The position numbers and the translations under genes were made by a program. This document shows, piece by piece, positions 46,194 through 54,884 of a stretch of DNA of 64,000 nt (positions are counted from its first letter, which is position 1; each line of letters opens with the position of its first letter). The notes beneath the pieces were generated by a model, which saw only the letters and a program-made list of their open reading frames with translations, did no database searches and was not told where the DNA came from. Source of the DNA: Flavobacterium sp. LMO8 (GTDB taxonomy: Bacteria; Bacteroidota; Bacteroidia; Flavobacteriales; Flavobacteriaceae); NCBI RefSeq assembly GCF_009495755.1, contig NZ_WIBJ01000008.1:37852-101851 (forward strand), in the 5' to 3' direction.

Positions 46194-47504
46194 CTATACT
46201 CTCACAATATTAGCTCCGATTGCGCGAAGTCTTTCGTCGATGCGCTCGTAACCTCTGTCGATTTGTTCGATGTTTTGAATGGTTGACGTTCCTTTTGCTG
46301 TTAAAGCAGCAATTAATAAAGAAATTCCGGCTCTAATATCAGGTGAACTCATAGTAGTTGCTTTTAATTGCGATTGGAAATTATGTCCCATAACCACTGC
46401 TCTGTGCGGATCACATAACATAATTTTTGCTCCCATATCAATTAATTTATCCACGAAGAACAAACGGCTTTCAAACATTTTTTGGTGAATCAACACATCT
46501 CCTTTTGCTTGTGTACAAACAACCAGAACGATACTTAATAAGTCAGGTGTAAATCCTGGCCATGGTGCATCAGAAACGGTTAAAATAGAACCGTCAATAT
46601 CGGTTTTTATTTCGTATCCGTCTTTATGAGCTGGAATATAAATATCTTCTCCTCTTCTTTCTAAAGTTATTCCTAATTTTCTAAACACGTTTGGAATTTG
46701 GCCTAAGTTCTCCCAACTCACATTTTTAATCGTAATCTCACTTCTTGTCATAGCGGCAAGACCAATCCAAGAACCGATTTCTACCATGTCAGGTAAAATT
46801 CTGTGCTCGCATCCGCCTAACGTTTCCACTCCTTCAATCGTTAATAAGTTAGACCCTACTCCAGAAATTTTAGCTCCCATAGAGTTTAACATTTTACACA
46901 ATTGTTGTAAGTAAGGTTCACAAGCAGCGTTATAAATCGTAGTTGTTCCTTCAGCTAAAACGGCAGCCATTACAATATTTGCTGTTCCTGTTACAGATGC
47001 TTCATCTAATAACATATAAGAACCTTGTAATCTTCCATCGATTTCCACTCCGTAGAAATGGTCTTCTCTTTCGTATCTGAATTTGGCTCCTAAATTGATA
47101 AAACCTTCAAAGTGTGTATCTAAACGACGACGACCAATTTTATCGCCTCCTGGCTTTGGAATATATCCACAACCAAAACGCGCTAACAAAGGTCCAACAA
47201 TCATAATAGAACCTCTTAAACTTCCACCTTCTTTTTTGAAAGCTTCTGTTTTTAAGTAGTTTACATTTACCTCATCGGCTTGAAAAGTGTAATCACCAGG
47301 TCCATTTTTTTGAATTTTAACACCTAAATTACCTAAAAGCGTAATCAATTTGTTAACATCAATAATATCTGGAATATTCGTTACTCTTACTTTTTCAGAA
47401 GTTAACAAAACAGGACATAACACTTGTAACGCCTCATTTTTAGCGCCTTGTGGTGTAATTTCTCCTTTTAATGCTTTTCCTCCTTCAATTTTAAATGTTC
47501 CCAT
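46194..47504 (-). CDS. murA: UDP-N-acetylglucosamine 1-carboxyvinyltransferase
   Basis: A 436-residue enzyme of the first committed step of peptidoglycan synthesis. Seen: GAKNEAL with K22/N23, LLDEASVTGTANIVMAAVLAEG, and the C-terminal SPDIRAGISLLIAALTAKG and DRGYERIDERLRAIGA. The catalytic loop reads PKPGGDKIGRRRLDTH: the Cys that is usual at this place (C115 in E. coli) is Asp, D121. That substitution is known to keep activity but to prevent fosfomycin modification. The gene lies 8 nt after the DUF4290 gene. Confidence 0.95.
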   Translation of the reverse strand: MGTFKIEGGKALKGEITPQGAKNEALQVLCPVLLTSEKVRVTNIPDIIDVNKLITLLGNLGVKIQKNGPGDYTFQADEVNVNYLKTEAFKKEGGSLRGSIMIVGPLLARFGCGYIPKPGGDKIGRRRLDTHFEGFINLGAKFRYEREDHFYGVEIDGRLQGSYMLLDEASVTGTANIVMAAVLAEGTTTIYNAACEPYLQQLCKMLNSMGAKISGVGSNLLTIEGVETLGGCEHRILPDMVEIGSWIGLAAMTRSEITIKNVSWENLGQIPNVFRKLGITLERRGEDIYIPAHKDGYEIKTDIDGSILTVSDAPWPGFTPDLLSIVLVVCTQAKGDVLIHQKMFESRLFFVDKLIDMGAKIMLCDPHRAVVMGHNFQSQLKATTMSSPDIRAGISLLIAALTAKGTSTIQNIEQIDRGYERIDERLRAIGANIVRV

Positions 47505-47512
47505 GTAACTGC

Positions 47513-48214
47513 CTATTTTTTAAATGTATTTTTATTTTGATTGTTCTTATTTAAATGTCCTTTTAGATTGTTATTTTTCTTAACAATTCCAGGTTTATTT
47601 GGGCCAAATTGTGTTTTATTCGATACTTTCTTGTTCACTTTCATTAAATCATGTGTATTCGAAAGTTCTTCGTTGGATTTAGAAAGATTTAATTTTCCTC
47701 CAGAAAGTTCTAATAAATGTTCAAAAATCACCTCATCAGTTACCGTGTCTTTGTTCCAACTCAAATAACATTTTTTCATGTGATTAGCGATAACTAAGAC
47801 TAAAGCATTTTTCAATTCACTTTCTTCCCAGCTATTGGCAACATCAATCATGTATTTGATGTTATTTCCATAAAAACGGTATTTCGGGAAATTTTGTGGA
47901 TATTTTAAACGCTCTGGCTTCTGAGTTAAAATATCTTTTGATGGAATTGGATAAGGCGAATCTACATCCAATTTAAAATCGGACATAATAAACAACTGAT
48001 CCCAAAGTTTATGTTGAAAATCCAATACGTCTCTTAAATGCGGATTCAACGAACCCATTACCGAAATGATGTATCTGGCCGCTTTGTTTCGTTCTTCACG
48101 ATCTTCAATTTCGGTGGCTTGGTCAATCAATTTCTGCAAATGTCTTCCATATTCTGGAATAATTAAATGCGGACGTTCTGAATTATATTCTAAATAACTT
48201 ACTTCTTCTTGCAT
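47513..48214 (-). CDS. DUF4290 family protein
   Basis: A 233-residue protein from the start MQEEVSYLEYNSERPHLIIPEYGRH at 48214; the longer frame from 48259 would overlap the DUF493 gene. The globular part (about 1-175) has YGRHLQKLIDQATEIEDREERNKAA and GNNIKYMIDVANSW, the DUF4290 pattern. The tail (about 195-233) is low complexity, Asn/Lys-rich. Placement directly before murA is common in Flavobacteriia; function unknown. Confidence 0.85.
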   Translation of the reverse strand: MQEEVSYLEYNSERPHLIIPEYGRHLQKLIDQATEIEDREERNKAARYIISVMGSLNPHLRDVLDFQHKLWDQLFIMSDFKLDVDSPYPIPSKDILTQKPERLKYPQNFPKYRFYGNNIKYMIDVANSWEESELKNALVLVIANHMKKCYLSWNKDTVTDEVIFEHLLELSGGKLNLSKSNEELSNTHDLMKVNKKVSNKTQFGPNKPGIVKKNNNLKGHLNKNNQNKNTFKK

Positions 48215-48221
48215 GTTTTTT

Positions 48222-48506
48222 TTATAATGAAATGATGCCTTCGATATCCGAGACTTCAATGTATTTATCTATCACATTTTGAGGACTTGCCATGGTTACA
48301 CTAATGGAAACACTGGTAAATTTCCCTGTTTTAGACTGTTGTGTAGTAATAACAGCTCCCATATCATTAAAAGCGGCCTCTACCTTTGCAATACTATGCA
48401 CATCGGAAGGCATAATAAACTTATACAAATACTCTGAAGGCCAAAGCGTTGAATTGCTTAACTCTTCTTTTAATCTTGCGTAAAAATCTTCTGTTTTCTT
48501 ATCCAT
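48222..48506 (-). CDS. DUF493 (YbeD-like) family protein
   Basis: A 94-residue protein of the DUF493 family, seen as EYLYKFIMPSDVHSIAKVEAAFNDMGAVI and KFTSVSISVTMASPQNVIDKYIEVSDIEGIISL, a ferredoxin-like ACT-type fold. Start codon is uncertain: ATGs at 48506, 48509, 48512 and 48530 are in frame, and I chose MDKKTEDFYARL. First gene of the DUF493-DUF4290-murA unit with a 7-nt gap to the next. Function of the family is not established. Confidence 0.82.
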   Translation of the reverse strand: MDKKTEDFYARLKEELSNSTLWPSEYLYKFIMPSDVHSIAKVEAAFNDMGAVITTQQSKTGKFTSVSISVTMASPQNVIDKYIEVSDIEGIISL

Positions 48507-48578
48507 CATCATTTCGTATTGGAAAAGCAAATATACTTTTTTATGTTCAGAATTATATTGTAGTAACTTATAAATTTT

Positions 48579-48754
48579 AACCCAGACTCCACATTAGAAA
48601 TCTACTCCAACTAAATTCTTCTTCAAACCCAAGAACTTACTCCCATTTTTAAATTCAAAATACAAGAGTATTACATCTTTAAAAATAGTCCGTGAGCTCT
48701 TGATTTTATCGAATAATTCAGTTTCGCTACGAAGTCTAATGCGGATTCTGGGTT
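48579..48754. repeat. 176-bp element bounded by 20-bp inverted repeats
   Basis: AACCCAGACTCCACATTAGA (48579-48598) and the complement of 48735-48754 match at 18 of 20 positions. The inside has no reading frame. It could be a non-autonomous element (MITE-like) or a long hairpin; no target duplication is clear. It lies between divergent genes. Confidence 0.45.
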
Positions 48755-48759
48755 TTAAG

Positions 48760-48790
48760 TTGATTAGATTTTTAAAAAAACTTACTTTTG
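48760..48790 (+). promoter_or_regulatory. Promoter of the P-loop kinase/recQ/fmt unit
   Basis: TTG (48760-48762), a 20-nt spacer and TACTTTTG (48783-48790), followed by CGCC. The element covers an in-frame TTG codon at 48788, so translation starts at ATG 48809. Confidence 0.7.
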
Positions 48791-48808
48791 CGCCTTAGTA
48801 TTTCCAAT

Positions 48809-49348
48809 ATGAATAAAGAAATTGTGGTTTTAATTGGTGGTCCAAGCTCTGGGAAAACCACCTTAATAGAGGCTTTAAAAGAAAAAGGACACACTTGTTA
48901 TCCTGAAGTTTCGCGTGAAGTAATTCGTGAAGCACAAGAACAAGGAATAGAACAATTGTTTCTAGAAAAACCACTTTTATTCAGTGAGTTACTATTAGAA
49001 GGCCGAAAAAGACAATTCAAAGAAGCTTTAAATGAAGATGCGAGCATCGTTTTTTTAGACAGAGGCATTCCTGATGTTTTGGCGTATATGCATTACATTG
49101 GCGATTCGTACCCTGCTTTTTTTGATAAAGCTTGTCAAGACCATAAATACTCTGCCATTTTTGTTTTACCACCATGGAAAGAAATTTATGTAAGTGATGC
49201 CGAGCGTTATGAAAATTACGAACAAGCGGTTTTAATTCACGAACATTTGATGGAAACCTACAAAAATTATGGTTATTCGATTACAGAAGTTCCAAAAGAC
49301 ACGGTAGAAAATCGTGTTGATTTTATTATGAAACATCTTGTTAAATAA
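48809..49348 (+). CDS. P-loop ATPase/kinase (AAA_28-like)
   Basis: A 179-residue P-loop protein from MNKEIVVLIGGPSSGKTTLIEALKEKG. Walker A is GGPSSGKT (about 10-17), Walker B-like IVFLDRGIPDVLAYMHY near 80, and an Arg-rich ALNED/ERYENYEQAV lid region near 130. It resembles the AAA_28 family, related to nicotinamide riboside kinase-type NTPases. The substrate is unknown. It lies 38 nt before recQ, likely cotranscribed. Confidence 0.8.
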   Translation: MNKEIVVLIGGPSSGKTTLIEALKEKGHTCYPEVSREVIREAQEQGIEQLFLEKPLLFSELLLEGRKRQFKEALNEDASIVFLDRGIPDVLAYMHYIGDSYPAFFDKACQDHKYSAIFVLPPWKEIYVSDAERYENYEQAVLIHEHLMETYKNYGYSITEVPKDTVENRVDFIMKHLVK

Positions 49349-49386
49349 TTTTTTTTGTAACTTAGTGTTTCTAAAAGCCAATTCAC

Positions 49387-51273
49387 ATGTCTGAAGCCTT
49401 ACAAATTCTTCAAAAATATTGGAAACACGATAGTTTTAGAGAACCTCAAGAAGAAATCATTCAATCGGTTTTAAGTGGTAATGATACGTTTGCCCTTTTA
49501 CCTACTGGAGGAGGAAAATCGGTATGTTTTCAAATTCCTGCTATTCAATTAAACGGAATTTGCTTGGTAATTTCACCCTTGATTGCTTTGATGAAAGACC
49601 AAGTACAGAATTTACAAAGCAAAAATATCAAAGCTATTGCTTTAACTGGTGGCGTTTCTCAAGATGATGTTATTGATATTTTAGATAATTGTCAATTCGG
49701 AAATTACAAATTCTTATATCTTTCTCCCGAACGCTTACAACATGACTGGATAGTTGAGCGCTTGAAACAATTACCCATCAACCTTATTGCTATTGACGAA
49801 GCGCATTGTGTGAGCCAATGGGGACATGATTTTAGACCGGCGTATTTGAAAATTTCGGCTTTAAAAGAACATTTTCCTACTACTCCATTTTTAGCGTTGA
49901 CGGCTACGGCCAATAAAAGAGTTCAAGAAGACATTTGTAAGAATTTAGCTTTGGTTAATCCAAAAGTATTTACAAAATCCTTTACTAGAGAAAACTTAGC
50001 GTATCATGTGATTAAAACTGAAGATAAGCTTTTCAAAATACAGCAGATTTTAACTAAAAATCCGCAATCTTCTATTATTTATGTTCGTAATCGTAAATCG
50101 TGTGTTGAAACTTCACAACAGTTGAATCAATTGGGATTTAGTTGTACTTTTTATCATGGCGGATTACCTGCTAAAGAGAAAGAAAAAAATATGCAATCGT
50201 GGTTAGAGAATAAATCTCAAGTCATGGTGGCAACGAATGCATTTGGAATGGGAATTGACAAACCCGATGTAAAAACGGTGATTCACATTCAACTTCCTGA
50301 AAACCTTGAAAACTATTATCAAGAAGCAGGAAGAGCAGGAAGAAATGGTGAAAAAGCATTTGGTATTATCTTAACCAATGCTACTGATATAGCCTATACA
50401 AAAGCCCAATTTATTGATGTTTTACCCGATAAAAAATTTGTTAGAGACGTTTACGTTAAACTGAATAATTACTTTCAAATTGCTTACGGAGAAGGTTTTA
50501 ACGAAAGTTTTGCTTTCAATTTAAACCAATTTTGTGCGCATTATCATTTTCCTGTAATTGCAACTTTCAATAGCTTACAATTTTTAGATCGACAAGGTAT
50601 TATTACTTTCCAAAGTGAATCTACAGAAAAAATTAGTTTGCAGTTTATCATTCCGAGCAAAGAAGTGATTCGCTACATTAGTTTGCATCCGCATGACGAA
50701 CCTATTATTACTACGATTTTAAGAACTTATTCTGGAATTTTTGATGTTGAAACTACCATAAATCCACATTTAGTAGCCAAAAAGGCGCACACTACAGAAG
50801 CAAATGTAGAAGAAGTGATTGATAAATTAGCCGAAAGCGAATGTATTATTTTACACGCTAAAAATAATGATAGTTCAATTACTTTTAACGAAGTACGAGA
50901 AGATGATTTAACGATTAATCGAGTGGCGAAGTTTTTAGAACACCAAAACAAATTAAAACAAGATCAGTTTCAGAGCGTTGTTTACTATATTTCTGATGAA
51001 GCTACCTGCAAAAACAAAATGCTATTGGCGTATTTTGATGAAATTTCGAAAGAAGATTGTGGTATTTGCTCCTATTGTACTTCTAAAAAAAAAGTCAATC
51101 CAATTGAAATAACCAATACAGTTATTCAATTATTAGAAAAAAGTCTGTTAACCTCAAGAGAAATTGAAAACCAACTGCACATTTCTTCAGAAGCGACTAT
51201 CTTTGCGATTCAATTATTATTAGAGAATAATCGAGTCAAAATCAATTCAAACAATCAATATTACCTTATATAA
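49387..51273 (+). CDS. recQ: RecQ-family ATP-dependent DNA helicase
   Basis: A 628-residue superfamily 2 helicase. Seen: FREPQEEIIQSVLSGNDTFALLPTGGGKSVCFQ (motifs 0 and I), DEAH (motif II) in IAIDEAHCVSQWGHDFRP, LTATA (III), GFGM-type NAFGMGIDKPDV (V), YYQEAGRAGRNG (VI), and a zinc site with Cys in CKNKM and CGICSYC. It is shorter than E. coli RecQ (about 610 there with HRDC; here a helical end domain but no clear HRDC), matching the short RecQ paralogue of Bacteroidota. It shares a base with the fmt start (TAATG). Confidence 0.9.
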   Translation: MSEALQILQKYWKHDSFREPQEEIIQSVLSGNDTFALLPTGGGKSVCFQIPAIQLNGICLVISPLIALMKDQVQNLQSKNIKAIALTGGVSQDDVIDILDNCQFGNYKFLYLSPERLQHDWIVERLKQLPINLIAIDEAHCVSQWGHDFRPAYLKISALKEHFPTTPFLALTATANKRVQEDICKNLALVNPKVFTKSFTRENLAYHVIKTEDKLFKIQQILTKNPQSSIIYVRNRKSCVETSQQLNQLGFSCTFYHGGLPAKEKEKNMQSWLENKSQVMVATNAFGMGIDKPDVKTVIHIQLPENLENYYQEAGRAGRNGEKAFGIILTNATDIAYTKAQFIDVLPDKKFVRDVYVKLNNYFQIAYGEGFNESFAFNLNQFCAHYHFPVIATFNSLQFLDRQGIITFQSESTEKISLQFIIPSKEVIRYISLHPHDEPIITTILRTYSGIFDVETTINPHLVAKKAHTTEANVEEVIDKLAESECIILHAKNNDSSITFNEVREDDLTINRVAKFLEHQNKLKQDQFQSVVYYISDEATCKNKMLLAYFDEISKEDCGICSYCTSKKKVNPIEITNTVIQLLEKSLLTSREIENQLHISSEATIFAIQLLLENNRVKINSNNQYYLI

Positions 51274-52220
51274 TGGAAAAATTAAAAATTGTATTCATGG
51301 GAACTCCCGATTTTGCTGTTGGGATTCTGGATACTATTTACAAAAACAACTATGATATTGTTGGCGTTATAACCGCTCCTGATAAACCAGCTGGTCGTGG
51401 ACAAAAAGTAAGCATGAGTGCGGTTAAAGAATATGCTTTAGAAAAAAACCTTCGCTTATTACAACCTACCAATTTAAAATCAGAAGAATTTTTAGCCGAA
51501 TTAAAAAGCTTGGATGCGAATTTACAAGTCGTTGTTGCTTTTAGAATGTTACCTGAAGTAGTTTGGAAAATGCCAAAGTTAGGGACCTTTAATCTTCACG
51601 CGTCTTTGTTACCAGAATATCGTGGTGCTGCACCTATTAATTGGGCTATTATTAATGGCGAAACTAAAACAGGAGTTACTTCGTTCTTTATTGATGATAA
51701 AATTGATACCGGCGCGATGATTTTAAGTAAAGAAACGAAAATAGGAGCTAATGAAACTGCTGGTGAATTACACGATCGTTTGATGCATTTAGGAAGCGAG
51801 ACAGTTTTAGAAACTTTACAATTAATTGAAACCGGAAAAGCAATTACAACATTACAAGAAAACAATCCCGATGTTAAAACCGCTTACAAATTAAATAAAG
51901 ACAATTGCAAAATTGATTGGTCGCAATCAGGAAAGACGATATTTAATTTGATTAAAGGTTTATCACCTTATCCAGCGGCTTGGACCTATATTAAAGATGG
52001 CGAGCAAGAATGGAATGTAAAAATCTATTTGGCTAGTTTTGAAGAAAAAGAGCATTCTGACTTCATTGGAAAGATAACAACTACTAAAAAAGAGATTTTT
52101 ATTACTACAAAAGATGGTGTTTTAAAAATCGAAAGTTTACAATTTCCTGGAAAGAAAAGAATGTTGGCTCACGAATTATTAAATGGAGTTTCGTTTTCAG
52201 AAAATGCAATAGCGCTTTAA
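51273..52220 (+). CDS. fmt: Methionyl-tRNA formyltransferase
   Basis: A 315-residue enzyme that formylates initiator Met-tRNA. Seen: MGTPDFAVGIL, FNLHASLLPEYRGAAPINWAIINGE with the catalytic Asn/His pair, and DTGAMI with the catalytic Asp; C-terminal OB-like domain (about 205-315). Length is normal. Its ATG overlaps the recQ stop by one base, so it depends on recQ translation or readthrough. Confidence 0.95.
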   Translation: MEKLKIVFMGTPDFAVGILDTIYKNNYDIVGVITAPDKPAGRGQKVSMSAVKEYALEKNLRLLQPTNLKSEEFLAELKSLDANLQVVVAFRMLPEVVWKMPKLGTFNLHASLLPEYRGAAPINWAIINGETKTGVTSFFIDDKIDTGAMILSKETKIGANETAGELHDRLMHLGSETVLETLQLIETGKAITTLQENNPDVKTAYKLNKDNCKIDWSQSGKTIFNLIKGLSPYPAAWTYIKDGEQEWNVKIYLASFEEKEHSDFIGKITTTKKEIFITTKDGVLKIESLQFPGKKRMLAHELLNGVSFSENAIAL

Positions 52221-52324
52221 GCCTTGAAAACACTATATTTAAGCGTGAAAATTGAAAAAACAAACAATGTTATTAACATTTAATCTATTTTATTAACATT
52301 TTAGTCGAAAAATAGCACGAATAC

Positions 52325-52354
52325 TTGCGTAGTTCAACAATACCGCTAAATTTG
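52325..52354 (+). promoter_or_regulatory. Promoter of the HU gene
   Basis: TTG (52325-52327), a 19-nt spacer and TAAATTTG (52347-52354): an exact consensus match. The expected leader is about 36 nt. Confidence 0.78.
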
Positions 52355-52396
52355 TGATAAATAATTAAGTTTAACCAATTATAAATAACTTTAATC

Positions 52397-52675
52397 ATGA
52401 ACAAATCAGAATTAATCGATGCAATGGCAGCTTCTGCTGGTATTACAAAAGCAGCTGCTAAATTAGCTTTAGAATCATTTTTAAGCAATGTTGAAGGAAC
52501 TTTAAACAAAGGTGGAAGAGTATCTTTAGTAGGTTTCGGTTCTTGGTCAGTATCTAAAAGAGCTGCAAGAGATGGTAGAAACCCTCAAACTGGTAAAACT
52601 ATCAAAATTGCTGCTAAAAACGTAGTAAAATTCAAAGCTGGTGCAGAATTAGAAGGAGCAGTAAACAAAAAATAA
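52397..52675 (+). CDS. hup: HU-family DNA-binding protein
   Basis: A 92-residue HU/IHF-family protein: MNKSELIDAMAASAGITKAAAKLALESFLSNVEGTL, then GRVSLVGFGSWSVSKRAARDGRNPQTGKTIKIAAKNVVKFKAG with the DNA-gripping beta arm and its RNPQTG tip. Nucleoid architecture protein, probably abundant given the strong promoter and terminator. Confidence 0.95.
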   Translation: MNKSELIDAMAASAGITKAAAKLALESFLSNVEGTLNKGGRVSLVGFGSWSVSKRAARDGRNPQTGKTIKIAAKNVVKFKAGAELEGAVNKK

Positions 52676-52696
52676 TTTTGTTACAATAAATAAGAG

Positions 52697-52727
52697 AGTC
52701 CCGATGCAAGTCGGGACTTTTTTTTTG
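52697..52727 (+). terminator. Terminator of the HU gene
   Basis: The stem AGTCCCGA/TCGGGACT with a 6-nt loop, followed by eight T. Confidence 0.9.
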
Positions 52728-52795
52728 CATTTCATCGAGAATATTTTGAATTTGTAATTTTTTTTTGATAACTTTAATTAATTAACTACAGAAAT

Positions 52796-53356
52796 ATGAT
52801 ATCAACTTTACCAAAAAAAGGCCATTTGCTAATTGCAGAACCTTCCATTTTAGGCGATGTTTCTTTTAATCGCTCTGTGGTCTTATTAGCAGAACATAAT
52901 GATGAAGGTTCTATTGGTTTTATCTTGAACAAACCTTTGAACTATACAATCAATGATTTGCTTCCCGAAATTGAATCTTCTTTTAAAATATACAATGGTG
53001 GCCCTGTTGAACAGGATAATCTGTATTTCATTCACAATATTCCAGATATTATTCCAAATAGCGTTGAAATATCCAATGGAATTTATTGGGGTGGTGATTT
53101 TGAAACCACAAAACAACTCATAAACGAAGGAAGAATTACGAAAAACCACATTCGTTTTTTCTTGGGCTACAGTGGTTGGAGTGTAAACCAACTAGAAATG
53201 GAGATGCAAGAAAATTCATGGATTGTTGCCGAAAACACCCTGAAAAACAAACTGCTTTCAAAAGCAAGTACTTTATTTTGGAAAGAAAAGATAATTGAGC
53301 AAGGTGGCGAATATGTTTTATTTTCAAACGCTCCAGAAAACCCAATGCTTAACTAA
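52796..53356 (+). CDS. YqgE/AlgH family protein
   Basis: A 186-residue protein of the UPF0301 family: KKGHLLIAEPSILGDVSFNRSVVLLAEHNDEGSIGFILNKPL, YNGGPVEQDNLYFIH, and FFLGYSGWSVNQLEMEMQENSW are its signatures. Function not established (named for a Pseudomonas alginate regulator, which does not imply the role here). Its 3' end overlaps the convergent aminotransferase gene by 8 nt. Confidence 0.92.
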   Translation: MISTLPKKGHLLIAEPSILGDVSFNRSVVLLAEHNDEGSIGFILNKPLNYTINDLLPEIESSFKIYNGGPVEQDNLYFIHNIPDIIPNSVEISNGIYWGGDFETTKQLINEGRITKNHIRFFLGYSGWSVNQLEMEMQENSWIVAENTLKNKLLSKASTLFWKEKIIEQGGEYVLFSNAPENPMLN

Positions 53357-54188
53357 GTCGAATTTTAGCATTCAATCTTTTAAGTACATCTGAAGCAAAT
53401 TCAGTTGTATATTCTTTTTTACGATATTTAGTTATAGGTTGAATTCCCGAAATTACGTTAGTTAAGAATAGCTCATCCGCTTTTTGCAAATCGAAAGGAG
53501 AAATTGAAGCTTCTTTAACTTCGATTCCTTCTATTTTTTTCAAAATTTCAAGTACTTGTTTGCGCATAATTCCATTTAAACAACCATCAGAAACTGGCGG
53601 AGTTACCACTATATTACCTGTTTTCATAAACAAGTTACTTTGTAATGCTTCTACTACATTCTTTTCATCATTTAAAACCAAGCAATTATCATAACCGTTT
53701 TCGTCTGCAAAAATACTTCCTGTAATTTGAAGCATTTTATTATTGGTTTTTAAAGAGGAAAGTAATTGTTTAGAAACATAAAAATCTTTGTATAATTCAA
53801 CTTCATAAGATTCTTTAGCAATAGCATACAAATCAGAATTTAATGCAGAAGCAGTTACAATAAATTGAACACTTCTAGTTTTTGGCAAATAAAAACCATC
53901 TGAATCTCTGTAAACAGAAAAGCGAACACGATACGAATTAGAATCTGAAAATGTATCAATTAGATTTAAAATTTGTGTTTCAAAATACTCCATGGTAAAA
54001 TTCATTGGAATTTCCATGCGGCAAATACGCATAGAAGCCATCAATCTAAAATAATGATCTTCTAAAAAAAACACTTTATTATCCAGCACTTTAATGGTTT
54101 CAAAAACACTATCTCCAAATAAAAAACCTCTATTAGAATCAATAAAAATTGTGCTATTTTCCTGAATATTTCCGTTACAATTTACCAT
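53349..54188 (-). CDS. Class IV aminotransferase, probably aminodeoxychorismate lyase-like
   Basis: A 279-residue PLP fold type IV enzyme: NRGFLFGDSVFETIKV, FFLEDHYFRLMASMRICRM, the Lys segment SSLKTNNKMLQITG and the LNGIMRKQVLEIL plus DELFLTNVISGIQPI motifs. In Flavobacteriia such proteins are assigned to PabC (4-amino-4-deoxychorismate lyase, folate synthesis). I cannot exclude a D-amino-acid or branched-chain transaminase. Its start codon stands directly after the U-tract of the upstream gene's terminator, so its own promoter must lie inside or before that hairpin. Confidence 0.78.
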   Translation of the reverse strand: MVNCNGNIQENSTIFIDSNRGFLFGDSVFETIKVLDNKVFFLEDHYFRLMASMRICRMEIPMNFTMEYFETQILNLIDTFSDSNSYRVRFSVYRDSDGFYLPKTRSVQFIVTASALNSDLYAIAKESYEVELYKDFYVSKQLLSSLKTNNKMLQITGSIFADENGYDNCLVLNDEKNVVEALQSNLFMKTGNIVVTPPVSDGCLNGIMRKQVLEILKKIEGIEVKEASISPFDLQKADELFLTNVISGIQPITKYRKKEYTTEFASDVLKRLNAKIRLS

Positions 54189-54214
54189 AAAAAATCCCGA
54201 TTTTAAAATCGGGA
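54189..54214 (-). terminator. Terminator of the START-like gene, also leader of the aminotransferase gene
   Basis: On the minus strand TCCCGATTTT/AAAATCGGGA forms a 10-bp stem, then six T run directly into the aminotransferase ATG. A TATATTTG element (54215-54222) lies just upstream of the hairpin. Confidence 0.8.
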
Positions 54215-54222
54215 CAAATATA
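54215..54222 (-). promoter_or_regulatory. -7 element of the aminotransferase gene
   Basis: TATATTTG on the minus strand, perfect TAnnTTTG. Initiation would fall in the 5' arm of the hairpin. No TTG at the expected distance upstream. Confidence 0.4.
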
Positions 54223-54240
54223 ACTTATATAATTGATTTT

Positions 54241-54633
54241 TTAAACGGAACCTAACACATGTTTTAAGTCAGAAATTTGATTTTCCCACAATAATTTAGA
54301 TTCATCTAATTCATCTTCGTGAGCAAAATCAGAAATTACAATAGAAACGTCTTTAGTAATTTCATCTTCCATAATTTTTAATTCGAAGAAGTAATCAGTT
54401 TCAGTATTATCTTCTTCTAACCATCTGAATTTAATGCGCTCTCCTGTTTTCTTAGAGGCTAATTTTGCTTTCTCTTCCGAGTCATTCCAAATAAAAGTAA
54501 AAAACTCACCTCTCGAATTTACGTTATCAGCAAACCATTCTGACAAACCTGAAGGTGTAGAAATATATTGATATAATAGTTGTGGCGAAGATTGAATGGG
54601 GAATTCTAATTCATATTTTACTTTTGCACTCAT
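54241..54633 (-). CDS. START-like domain protein
   Basis: A 130-residue protein starting MSAKVKYELEFPIQSSPQLLYQYISTPSGLSEWFADNV, the SRPBCC/START-like fold found in nearly all Bacteroidota (annotated only as START-like domain). The later FTFIWNDSEEKAKL and IKFRWLEED strands fit the AHSA1-type cavity fold. Ligand unknown. It ends in a strong terminator. Confidence 0.85.
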   Translation of the reverse strand: MSAKVKYELEFPIQSSPQLLYQYISTPSGLSEWFADNVNSRGEFFTFIWNDSEEKAKLASKKTGERIKFRWLEEDNTETDYFFELKIMEDEITKDVSIVISDFAHEDELDESKLLWENQISDLKHVLGSV

Positions 54634-54720
54634 TATTGTAATATTTAAGTTGGAAATATATATAGAATTAATTGAATAAACAAAAAAACATTTTATTTAT
54701 TTTTTTTTACAAAATTATAT

Positions 54721-54750
54721 TTGCAAAGAATATAAATAGTTTTATATTTG
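54721..54750 (+). promoter_or_regulatory. Promoter of tRNA-Met
   Basis: TTG (54721-54723), a 19-nt spacer and TATATTTG (54743-54750) followed by CACCC: exact consensus. The tRNA begins about 36 nt after the element. Confidence 0.78.
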
Positions 54751-54785
54751 CACCCGAATTCAACAAGGATGTGAGACGAATATTT

Positions 54786-54859
54786 GGCGAGGTAGCTCAG
54801 TTGGTTAGAGCGCAGGATTCATAACCCTGAGGTCACGGGTTCAACTCCCGTCTTCGCTA
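54786..54859 (+). tRNA. tRNA-Met (CAT anticodon), elongator type
   Basis: A 74-nt cloverleaf: acceptor GGCGAGG with CTTCGCT (one G-U at the first pair), D arm GCTC...GAGC, anticodon loop TTCATAA with CAT at 54820-54822, T arm ACGGG-TTCAACT-CCCGT, discriminator A; CCA is not encoded. One A-C opposition stands at the base of the anticodon loop. The anticodon stem lacks the three G-C pairs expected in an initiator tRNA, so I prefer elongator; a tRNA-Ile with lysidine is possible. Confidence 0.88.
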
Positions 54860-54884
54860 CGAAAATTAAGTTATTAAAAATCAG

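Noticed and set aside
48788..48808. TTG start for the P-loop gene at 48788
   Set aside because: It lies inside the TACTTTTG promoter element; the Walker A segment follows naturally from ATG 48809.
54786..54859. tRNA as attachment site of an integrated element
   Set aside because: No direct repeat of the tRNA end and no integrase or phage genes on either side; the ilv operon follows.
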